From Gammaproteobacteria bacterium (GTDB lineage Bacteria; Pseudomonadota; Gammaproteobacteria; Pseudomonadales; Azotimanducaceae), in the NCBI GenBank assembly GCA_009840715.1, contig VXNE01000330.1, positions 1 to 13,826 of the forward strand: a DNA stretch of 13,826 bases, given 5' to 3'. The position numbers and the translations under genes were made by a program. The stretch's first letter is position 1. The number at the start of each line of letters is the position of its first letter. Shown piece by piece: positions 6,627 through 12,314 of this stretch. Below the pieces are notes generated by a model. That model saw only the letters and a list, made by a program, of their open reading frames with translations, was not told the origin of the DNA and made no database searches.

Positions 6627-7435
6627 TCCCTGTGCTCCTTGCTGATTCCCTGTTTGCTGATTCCCTGTGCTATCGCGTCGAGGTACTTGCCCACCGTCGC
6701 CGGCAGGCCCCATTCCAGCGCGTCCGCCGTGAGGGCGTGGCCGATCGACACTTCCGCGATCCCGCCCATGGCGACGAACCGCGCCAGGTTGTCCAGGTTG
6801 AGGTCGTGGCCGGCGTTGACGCCGAGGCCGAGTTCGCCGGCGTAGCGCGCGGCTTCGCGGTAGACCCGGCGGCTCTCCTCCGCGTCGTCACTTTCGGCCC
6901 CGCACCGTTCGACGATCTCGGCGTAGGGGCCCGTATAGAGTTCGATCCGGTCGGCGCCGCAGTCCGCCGCACCGCGGATCTGTTCCGGCACGGGATCCAC
7001 GAAGAGACTCACCCGGGCGCCCCAGCCGCGGTAGCGGGCGACGACCGCCGCCAACCGGTCCGCGTCCGCCTGGTCCGAGAGGTCCCATCCGTGGTCGGAC
7101 GTCAGTTGGCCGTCCGCGTCCGGCACCAGCGTCGCCTGGTGCGGCCGCGCCGACCCGATCAGCCGGTCGAAGCCCGGATACCCGTTGTCGCGCGGCCCGG
7201 CGTAGGGATTGCCCTCGATGTTGAACTCGATCTGCGGATGCGCGCGCACCACTTCGGCCAGCACCGCGACGTCGTCCGGGCGGATATGGCGCTGGTCGGG
7301 CCTGGGATGCGCGGTGACGCCCTGGGCTCCCGCGGCGATGACGGTGCGCGCCGCGTCCGCCACGGACGGCCGCGCCCCTTCGCGCGCGTTGCGCAGCCAG
7401 GCGACCTTGTTGAGGTTGACCGAGAGCGCCGTCAC
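6623..7435 (-). CDS. pdxJ: Pyridoxine 5'-phosphate synthase
   Basis: Condenses 1-deoxy-D-xylulose 5-phosphate with 3-amino-2-oxopropyl phosphate in the DXP-dependent route to vitamin B6. It is a cytoplasmic TIM barrel of 270 residues. The start is GTG at 7435, giving MTALSVNLNKVAWLRN, the normal PdxJ N-terminus; it overlaps the upstream SH3-protein stop as GTGA. Conserved landmarks are VTAHPRPDQRHI with His43, Arg45 and His50, FNIEGNP with Glu74 (the catalytic Glu position), and QATLVPD. They continue with ARVSLFVDP, ADRIELYTGPYA, LGVNAGHDLNLDNL and EVSIGHALTADAL. The C-terminus carries a repeated QGISK from a short tandem repeat, beyond the usual family end. I see no other PdxJ-pathway gene in the window. 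Confidence 0.96.
   Translation of the reverse strand: MTALSVNLNKVAWLRNAREGARPSVADAARTVIAAGAQGVTAHPRPDQRHIRPDDVAVLAEVVRAHPQIEFNIEGNPYAGPRDNGYPGFDRLIGSARPHQATLVPDADGQLTSDHGWDLSDQADADRLAAVVARYRGWGARVSLFVDPVPEQIRGAADCGADRIELYTGPYAEIVERCGAESDDAEESRRVYREAARYAGELGLGVNAGHDLNLDNLARFVAMGGIAEVSIGHALTADALEWGLPATVGKYLDAIAQGISKQGISKEHRE
6626..6670. repeat. 15-base tandem repeat across the pdxJ/cyclophilin junction
   Basis: Two near-identical units, GCTGATTCCCTGTTT (6641-6655) and GCTGATTCCCTGTGC (6656-6670), are followed by a degenerate third copy at 6621-6635 that shares ATTCCCTGTGC. Because the period is 15, the repeat stays in frame in pdxJ and encodes Q-G-I-S-K twice at its C-terminus. The last copy supplies the ATGA in which pdxJ stops and the cyclophilin starts, and the Shine-Dalgarno AAGGAG lies just before it. 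Confidence 0.8.
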
Positions 7436-8106
7436 GCCCAGGAGTTGCGTCGCGGACGGGACTTGATGGCGACGCCGAGCAACAGCCCGACGAGCACCAG
7501 GCACCCGCCGATCAGCATCCACTGCCGCTCCACGTTCTGTTCCAGGCTGTCGCGCTGGGCGAGCAGGTCGTCCACCTCCGCCCGCAGGTTGGTGTTGAGC
7601 TGCACCAGGTCGCGGTTGTTCTCGTAGAGTCCGAGTCCCTGCTCGGAGGTACTCCGGACGCGTTCCAGTTCCTGCTCGAGTTCGGCGTGGGCCCGCTCGA
7701 GTTCCGCGTGGGACCGTTCGATCTCCCGCGCGTTGGCCAGGGCCGCCGCCGCGTCGTTCCCCGCCAGCAGCCCCTCGAGCTCGGTGATCCGCGCCTCGGC
7801 GTCCGCCAACTGCATCCGCGCGATCGGCTCGCCCACGAGATACTGGTTCGGCAACCAGCCTTCGTTGCCGCTCGGCAGGCGCACGTGGGTGAACCCCGCG
7901 TCTTCGTCCACCTCCAGGGCCTCCACGACGGTGCCGGTGGGGAGGCCCCAATGCAGGATGCGATGCTCTCCCGAAGGGCCGCTGCGCAACGGCACGCGAT
8001 ACTCGTCGGAGATGTACATCGTCGTCTGGGCCAGTGCCGAGAACCCCGGCGCCGCCAGGGCGGCGAGGGCGAAGGTGCACGCGAGCCGCTTCACGGGTCC
8101 GTTCAC
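7432..8106 (-). CDS. SH3-domain / coiled-coil / membrane protein (TIGR04211-like)
   Basis: A 224-residue envelope protein. Order of parts: signal peptide (1-26, cut after ALA26), a bacterial SH3-like domain (about 29-92, containing EYRVPLRSGPSGEH and GWLPNQYLV), a long coiled coil rich in Glu, Ala, Leu and Arg (about 98-190), a single transmembrane helix (about 197-214), and a short basic cytoplasmic tail. This layout matches the gammaproteobacterial TIGR04211/YgiM-like family, which is exported and anchored by its C-terminus. The biochemical role is not settled, and a link to peptidoglycan is only suggested by the SH3 fold. The GTG at 8106 was chosen because it forms a GTGA overlap with the yciB stop; a second GTG at 8094 is a weaker alternative. 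Confidence 0.88.
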   Translation of the reverse strand: MNGPVKRLACTFALAALAAPGFSALAQTTMYISDEYRVPLRSGPSGEHRILHWGLPTGTVVEALEVDEDAGFTHVRLPSGNEGWLPNQYLVGEPIARMQLADAEARITELEGLLAGNDAAAALANAREIERSHAELERAHAELEQELERVRSTSEQGLGLYENNRDLVQLNTNLRAEVDDLLAQRDSLEQNVERQWMLIGGCLVLVGLLLGVAIKSRPRRNSWA

Positions 8107-8666
8107 TGCCGCTCGGCCCCCTCCAGGGCCTCCTCGTCGGGCAACTGGCCGGTGGCGGCCAGGTAGGCGACGCTGCCCACCGTAAGGACGACCGGGATCG
8201 CGAACGCGGAGACGAGCTTGTAGGTAACCCAGGCCTGCTCGCTGAAGCCGTAGGCGACCGCGAGGTTGGCGCCGCCCGCCGCCAGCATGGCGACGCCCCA
8301 GCCCCAGGTCAGGTACGCCCAGGCGCGGTCCGGCAGCACCAGCATCCTGCCGAGGGCCTTCTGGATGTGGTCGCCCGAGCCCACGTAGCGGCTGCCGACG
8401 ATCGCGCAGGCCATGATCCAGTAGACGATCGTCGGCTTCCACTGGATGAACGTCTTGTTCTGGAAGAGCAGCGTCAGGGCGCCGGAGACGAGGGCGACCC
8501 AGATCACCACCCACATCTGCCGGCTGACCGGCCAGCCTTTCCATTTGAACACGGCCAGCTGCACGACGGCGGTCGCCATCAGGGCCGCAGTCGCCACGAA
8601 GATGTCCGTGAACACGTAGACCCCGACGAATGCCAGGACCGGAAGGAAATCGACCAACTGCTTCAT
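8103..8666 (-). CDS. yciB: Inner-membrane septation-type protein YciB/IspZ
   Basis: A polytopic inner-membrane protein of 187 residues (E. coli YciB is about 179). In E. coli and Shigella it affects cell-envelope synthesis, elongation and septation through contacts with other envelope proteins; it has no known enzymatic activity. The N-terminus MKQLVDFLPVLAFVGVYVFT is family-typical, followed by several hydrophobic helices. Further family-type blocks are LTLLFQNKTFIQWKPTIVYW (intact and well placed) and RAWAYLTWGWGVAMLAAGGANL. The ATG at 8666 gives the expected N-terminus, but its only Shine-Dalgarno-like element (AGGAG, minus strand 8687-8683) is 16 bases away. A short or absent leader is therefore likely. 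It is the first gene of the minus-strand operon, divergent from yciO across 21 bases. Confidence 0.94.
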   Translation of the reverse strand: MKQLVDFLPVLAFVGVYVFTDIFVATAALMATAVVQLAVFKWKGWPVSRQMWVVIWVALVSGALTLLFQNKTFIQWKPTIVYWIMACAIVGSRYVGSGDHIQKALGRMLVLPDRAWAYLTWGWGVAMLAAGGANLAVAYGFSEQAWVTYKLVSAFAIPVVLTVGSVAYLAATGQLPDEEALEGAERQ

Positions 8667-8687
8667 ATTTCACGGATAATAGCTCCT
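8667..8687. promoter_or_regulatory. Divergent yciB/yciO promoter with a symmetric -10 element
   Basis: The whole gap between two divergent start codons is 21 bases. It holds GATAAT (8675-8680) reading toward yciO, and the overlapping TATTAT (minus strand, 8681-8676) reading toward yciB. Usual spacing would start the yciO mRNA at or next to its ATG and the yciB mRNA about three bases before its ATG. No well-placed Shine-Dalgarno site precedes either gene. The -35 matches inside the coding regions are weak: TCGACC at 8650-8655 for yciO and CTGAAG (minus strand, 8704-8699) for yciB. Confidence 0.55.
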
Positions 8688-9320
8688 ATGAGCCAATTCT
8701 TCAGCGTTCACCCCACCCATCCGCAGGCGCGGCTGCTGGCTCGTGCGGCCGAGATCGCCAAGGGTGGCGGGGTGATCGTGTACCCCACGGACTCAACCTA
8801 CGCCCTGGGGTGTCACATCGGCGACAAGGCGGCGCTGGACCGCATCCGGGAGATCCGCGGACTGCACCCGCGGCATCATTTCACGCTCCTGTGCCGCGAC
8901 CTTTCCGAACTTGCGGCGTACGCGATGGTGGACAACACGAGCTACCGCATCCTCAAGCACTACACGCCGGGGCCCATCACGTTCATCCTGAAGGCAACGC
9001 GCGAAGTGCCGCGGCGGCTGATGAGCCGGCGGCGAACCATCGGCCTGCGGGTCCCCGACAGCCCGGTCAGTCTCGGGCTCCTCGCGCAGCTCGAGGAGCC
9101 GATGATGTCGACGACGCTGATGCTGCCGGGCGACGAGTACCCGATGACCGAGGCGCAGGACATCCGCGAGCGCCTCGAAGGGGTCGTGGACCTCATCGTG
9201 GACGGCGGACCCTGCCTGCGGGAGCTGACCACGGTGGTCGATCTCACCGACAGCCTGCCCGAGGTCACAAGGGTCGGGCTCGGCGACTTCGAGCTATCGC
9301 CACCCAAGCCGTCGCTCTAG
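8688..9320 (+). CDS. yciO: YciO-type Sua5/YrdC-domain protein
   Basis: A 210-residue protein of the Sua5/YrdC/YciO fold. TsaC and Sua5 make threonylcarbamoyl-AMP for tRNA t6A; YciO is a paralogue whose own substrate is not settled, so I do not assign it the t6A step. Visible features are GGGVIVYPTDSTYALGCHIG (nucleotide-binding part of the fold), RGLHPRHHFTLLCRDLSEL (YciO-type, not TsaC-type), YTPGPITFILKAT, TIGLRVPDSP and MSTTLMLPGDEYP. The ATG at 8688 starts the protein at its normal place, immediately after the predicted -10, so the mRNA may be leaderless. The last codons and stop are duplicated just downstream. In gammaproteobacteria yciO commonly lies near trpS and scpAB, as here. Confidence 0.92.
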   Translation: MSQFFSVHPTHPQARLLARAAEIAKGGGVIVYPTDSTYALGCHIGDKAALDRIREIRGLHPRHHFTLLCRDLSELAAYAMVDNTSYRILKHYTPGPITFILKATREVPRRLMSRRRTIGLRVPDSPVSLGLLAQLEEPMMSTTLMLPGDEYPMTEAQDIRERLEGVVDLIVDGGPCLRELTTVVDLTDSLPEVTRVGLGDFELSPPKPSL

Positions 9321-9343
9321 CGCCACCGAAGCCGTCGCCCTGA
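9298..9343 (+). repeat. 23-base tandem duplication of the yciO 3' end
   Basis: Positions 9298-9320, which contain the last codons and TAG stop of yciO, are followed directly by a second copy at 9321-9343 that matches in 19 of 23 positions. Both copies share CGCCACC and AAGCCGTCGC. The second copy would again encode P-P-K-P-S before a TGA, but in a frame shifted relative to yciO, so it is non-coding. Confidence 0.7.
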
Positions 9344-9363
9344 CGGGCGCAGAGTCTTCTTGC

Positions 9364-9400
9364 GAGGGACAAGCCCCTCGCGCTCCCCGGCTGAGGGCTC
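9364..9400. repeat. Composite repeat: GGGACAAGCCC hairpin plus CTCGCG...GGCTGAGGGCTC unit
   Basis: Two repeat pieces meet here. The first is a hairpin, GCGAGGG with CCCTCGC around the loop ACAAGC (about 9363-9382). It shares the 11-base core GGGACAAGCCC with the hairpin at 3854-3872. The second piece, 9377-9400, begins CTCGCGCTCCCCGG and continues CTGAGGGCTC; it reappears with one base missing and two changes at 12290-12312. This sits after yciO, where a terminator would be expected, but there is no T-run. Confidence 0.6.
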
Positions 9401-9422
9401 TTGGCCCCAGCCCAAGTCGTTC

Positions 9423-9474
9423 CAGCACAGCGTCGGTCATCGCGCTGCTGCGCGAAGTCCGACACTTTGCTGGC
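9423..9474. repeat. 52-base near-palindrome upstream of trpS
   Basis: Arms 9423-9446 and 9451-9474 are complementary at 20 of 24 positions around the 4-base loop TGCT. The inner stem TCGCGC/GCGCGA, middle stem GTCGG/CCGAC and outer stem CCAGCA/TGCTGG are perfect. The mismatches fall between these three blocks. It would fold into a long stem in RNA or extrude as a cruciform. It lies 27 bases before the trpS -10. It could be a REP/MITE-like element, a terminator-like structure or part of a small RNA; the sequence does not decide. Confidence 0.65.
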
Positions 9475-9498
9475 GGGAGCCGTCACCGTAGCGGGCGC

Positions 9499-9507
9499 TG
9501 GTATAAT
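9499..9507 (+). promoter_or_regulatory. Extended -10 promoter of trpS
   Basis: TGG followed by a perfect TATAAT (9502-9507) forms a consensus extended -10 element. No convincing -35 hexamer lies 16-18 bases upstream, which is usual for extended -10 promoters. Transcription should begin near 9514, giving a leader of about 26 bases before the TTG start of trpS. The TATAAT also contains the in-frame stop that limits trpS at its 5' end. Confidence 0.7.
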
Positions 9508-9539
9508 CGCCGCCGCGTGTTCACGACCACCCCGTTCAC

Positions 9540-10754
9540 TTGAGCAGCACCGACTCGGATCGACGGGTCGTATCCGGAATGCGGCCGACCGGCCGCATGC
9601 ACATCGGCCACTATCACGGCGCGCTCAAGAACTGGGTGCAGCTGCAGCACGAGTACGAGTGCCTCTTCTTCGTCGCCGACTGGCACGCGCTCACGACGCA
9701 CTACCAGGACCCCGGCGTCATTGAGGCGCACACCGTCGACATGGTCGTGGACTGGCTCGCCGCCGGCATCAGCCCGGGGGCGTCGACCATCTTCGTGCAG
9801 AGCCGCGTGCCGGAACACGCGGAGCTGCACCTCCTGTTGTCGATGATCACGCCGGTGAGCTGGCTCGAGCGCGTGCCGACCTACAAGGAGCAGCAGCAGA
9901 AGCTCAACGACCGGGACCTCTCGACCTACGGTTTCCTGGGCTACCCCGTCCTGCAGGCGGCGGACGTGCTGATCTACCGCGCCGGGAAGGTGCCGGTGGG
10001 TGCGGACCAGGTGCCCAACATCGAACTCATGCGCGAGATCGCCCGCCGCTTCAACCACATCTACGGCCGCGAGCCGCGCTTCGAGGAGCACGCCCAGGCG
10101 GCGGTCCGCAAGATGGGGCGCAAGGCGGCGCGGCTCTACCAGTCGGCCCGCCGGGATTACCTCGAGCGCGGCGACCGCGAGGCCCTCGAACGCGCCCGCG
10201 CCCTGTTGTCCGAACAACAGAACCTCTCGATCGGCGACCGGGAGCGGCTGTTCGGATACCTCGAGGGCGGCGGCCGCATCGTGCTGGCGGAGACCCAGGC
10301 GCTCCTGACGGAGACGTCGGTTTTTCCCGGGCTGAACGGCGACAAGATGTCGAAGTCCTACGGCAACGACATCCCCCTGCGCGAGGCCCCAGAGGTCACC
10401 GAGAAGAAGATCCGCACGATGCCCACCGACCCGGCGCGCGTCCGCCGCAGCGACCCGGGCGATCCCGACAACTGCCCGGTGTTCTCGATGCACAAGGCGC
10501 TCTCGTCCGAGTCCGTCTGCAGTTGGGCGGCCGAGAACTGCCGCTCGGCGGGTATCGGTTGCATCGACTGCAAGGGACCCCTGATCGACACGATCGTCGG
10601 GGAACAGGCGCAGTTCCGCGAGCGCGCCGCGCAGTTCGAGGAGAACCCGGACCTCGTGCGCACCATCATCGTCGAAGGGTCCGAGGCGGCCCGCGACATC
10701 GCCCGGGAGACGATGGAGGACGTGCGGGCCGCCGTGGGCGTCACCCACCGATGA
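9540..10754 (+). CDS. trpS: Tryptophanyl-tRNA synthetase, long form with four-cysteine motif
   Basis: Class I synthetase that charges tRNA-Trp; 404 residues, the long form seen in Pseudomonas-like bacteria rather than the roughly 330-residue E. coli form. The start is TTG at 9540: the next in-frame stop upstream is inside the promoter and no ATG or GTG lies between. HIGH is exact at 21-24, within SGMRPTGRMHIGH, and KMSKS is at 269-273. The region ERARALLSEQQ...GYLEGGGRIVL before KMSKS is typical of this long form. Near the C-terminus four cysteines (312, 334, 341, 344) form C-x21-C-x6-C-x2-C, very like the motif that binds a [4Fe-4S] cluster in Thermotoga TrpRS. No clear Shine-Dalgarno site is visible. 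The stop overlaps the scpA start as ATGA, so it heads an operon with scpA, scpB and rluB. Confidence 0.96.
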   Translation: MSSTDSDRRVVSGMRPTGRMHIGHYHGALKNWVQLQHEYECLFFVADWHALTTHYQDPGVIEAHTVDMVVDWLAAGISPGASTIFVQSRVPEHAELHLLLSMITPVSWLERVPTYKEQQQKLNDRDLSTYGFLGYPVLQAADVLIYRAGKVPVGADQVPNIELMREIARRFNHIYGREPRFEEHAQAAVRKMGRKAARLYQSARRDYLERGDREALERARALLSEQQNLSIGDRERLFGYLEGGGRIVLAETQALLTETSVFPGLNGDKMSKSYGNDIPLREAPEVTEKKIRTMPTDPARVRRSDPGDPDNCPVFSMHKALSSESVCSWAAENCRSAGIGCIDCKGPLIDTIVGEQAQFRERAAQFEENPDLVRTIIVEGSEAARDIARETMEDVRAAVGVTHR

Positions 10755-11584
10755 GCGACGACGAGGGCCGCGTCACGCGGCTCGACGCCGAGCGCCGCAA
10801 GCGCCGCGGCGGGTCGGTGGTCGCCATCGTCGGAGAACGGGTGGTCGACGAACTGCCGACCGACCTCTACATCCCGCCCGACGCCCTCGAGGTAATCCTG
10901 GAGACATTCGAGGGTCCCCTCGACCTGCTGCTGTACCTGATCCGGCGCCAGAACCTCGACATCCTCGAGGTCCAGGTGGCCGAGATCACCGACCAGTACA
11001 TGCGCTACATCGAGCTGATGTCCGCGCTCCGGCTGACGCTGGCGGGAGAGTACCTCGCCATGGCCGCGACCCTGGCCGAGATCAAGTCGCGGCTGCTCCT
11101 CCCGCGTCCCGTCGACGACGAGGACGAGGAGGGGGACCCGCGCGCCGAGCTGATCCGGCGGCTGCAGGAGTACGAGCGCATCCGGGACGCCGCGGAGCGG
11201 CTCGCCGACCTGCCGCGCCTGGAACGCGATGTCTTTCCCGCGGGCGCGGAGCCGCCGGAACTCGTCACGGCGCACCCCCCGCCGGCGGTCGAACTCAAGG
11301 AGCTGATGCTCGCGATGGCGGACGTGCTCCACCGGGCCAACCTCAACCGGCATCACGCGGTCCAGTTCGAGGCGCTCTCGGTGCGCGAACGCATGACCAG
11401 CATGCTGGCCCGGGTGAACGCCGCCAGCCGGTTCCTTCCGCTCGAGGAGTTCTTCTCTCCGCAGGAGGGCAAGCACGGCATCATCGTGAGCTTCCTGGCA
11501 GTGCTCGAACTCCACCGCGAGGGGCTGATCGACCTGGTGCAGCACCGGGCCTTCGCGCCGATCTACCTGCGCGCCGCTTCCTGA
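10751..11584 (+). CDS. scpA: Segregation and condensation protein A
   Basis: Kleisin subunit that bridges the SMC heads and, with ScpB, helps compact and segregate the chromosome. It is 277 residues. The ATG at 10751 overlaps the trpS stop (ATGA). After a charged N-terminal extension of about 50 residues comes the family signature FEGPLDLLLYLIRRQNLDI (from 53), then ITDQYMRYI and LAGEYLAMAATLAEIKSRLLLP, an acidic linker DDEDEEGD, and the C-terminal winged-helix part with FFSPQEGKHGIIVSFLAVLEL. The N-terminal extension with LPTDLYIPPDALEV is normal for gammaproteobacterial ScpA. No smc gene is in the window. Confidence 0.95.
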   Translation: MSDDEGRVTRLDAERRKRRGGSVVAIVGERVVDELPTDLYIPPDALEVILETFEGPLDLLLYLIRRQNLDILEVQVAEITDQYMRYIELMSALRLTLAGEYLAMAATLAEIKSRLLLPRPVDDEDEEGDPRAELIRRLQEYERIRDAAERLADLPRLERDVFPAGAEPPELVTAHPPPAVELKELMLAMADVLHRANLNRHHAVQFEALSVRERMTSMLARVNAASRFLPLEEFFSPQEGKHGIIVSFLAVLELHREGLIDLVQHRAFAPIYLRAAS

Positions 11585-11597
11585 CCGGACGACCGCG

Positions 11598-12278
11598 ATG
11601 CTCCAGCAGGCCGAAATCCGACGCGTTCTCGAGGCGGCGTTGCTCGCGTCCCCGGAACCCGTTTCCATCCAACGCATGCTGCGGCTGTTCGGGCCCGGCG
11701 AGTTGCCCGAGGCCAACCCGCGCCAGGCCGTGAAGAGCGCCCTCGCGGAGATCGAGTTCGACCTCGAGGGCCACGGGTACCGCCTCCGGCAGGTCGCGAG
11801 CGGGTACCGCTTCCAGGTCCGCCAGGAGCTGAGCCCGTGGATCAGCCGGCTCTGGGAGGAGAAGCCGCCGCGCTACTCCCGCGCGCTCCTGGAGACGCTC
11901 GCGCTGATCGCTTACCGTCAGCCCGTGACCCGGGGCGACATCGAGCAGGTGCGCGGCGTCTCGGTCAGCCCCAACATCATGCGCACGCTGCTCGAACGGG
12001 GCTGGATCAGGTCCGTCGGCCACCGCGAGGTGCCCGGCCGGCCGGCGCTCTACGGTACGACGAACACCTTCCTCGACTACTTCGATCTCGCCAACCTCGA
12101 GGAGTTGCCGCCGCTGGCGGAGATCCACGCGCTGATCACGCCGGCGGAAGACGACGATGGCGAAAACGACGCGGCGCCGATGGCGGAGGAGATCCATGAC
12201 ACCTTCGAGACGGAACTGGAGGAAGATGCCGAAAGCGGGCTCGAGAACGTCGTCCCGCTGCCCACGGTGGATCGCTGA
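11598..12278 (+). CDS. scpB: Segregation and condensation protein B
   Basis: Partner of ScpA in the SMC complex; it dimerises and binds the kleisin through two winged-helix domains. It is 226 residues, with ATG 13 bases after the scpA stop and only a weak ribosome site. Landmarks are IRRVLEAALLASPEPVSI, YRLRQVASGYRFQVR, YSRALLETLALIAYRQPVTR, IEQVRGVSVSPNIMRTLLERGWI and VPGRPALYGTTNTFLDYF. The last 50 residues are strongly acidic and probably disordered, as in many ScpB proteins. Confidence 0.95.
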   Translation: MLQQAEIRRVLEAALLASPEPVSIQRMLRLFGPGELPEANPRQAVKSALAEIEFDLEGHGYRLRQVASGYRFQVRQELSPWISRLWEEKPPRYSRALLETLALIAYRQPVTRGDIEQVRGVSVSPNIMRTLLERGWIRSVGHREVPGRPALYGTTNTFLDYFDLANLEELPPLAEIHALITPAEDDDGENDAAPMAEEIHDTFETELEEDAESGLENVVPLPTVDR

Positions 12279-12289
12279 GCGGTAGGCTG

Positions 12290-12312
12290 CTCGCGCCCCC
12301 GGCTGAAGGCTC
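12290..12312 (+). repeat. Second copy of the CTCGCG...GGCTGAAGGCTC repeat, containing the rluB ribosome site
   Basis: CTCGCGCCCCCGG then CTGAAGGCTC matches 9377-9400 apart from one deleted base and two substitutions. It fills most of the 36-base scpB-rluB gap. The GAAGG at 12304-12308 inside it lies six bases before the rluB GTG and is the best Shine-Dalgarno candidate there, so a repeat appears to provide the start signal. Confidence 0.6.
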
Positions 12313-12314
12313 CC

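Noticed and set aside
6621..6670. Short repeats as a CRISPR or regulatory array
   Set aside because: The units are directly adjacent with no spacers and are in-frame coding sequence at the pdxJ end.
8667..8673. GTG at 8673 (minus) as a start, since AGGAG lies nine bases upstream
   Set aside because: It is out of frame with yciB, and the frame it opens is a shadow running through yciB; the AGGAG may be chance.
9483..10748. 421-codon minus-strand open frame opposite trpS
   Set aside because: TrpRS on the plus strand has all its signatures; the antisense frame has none.
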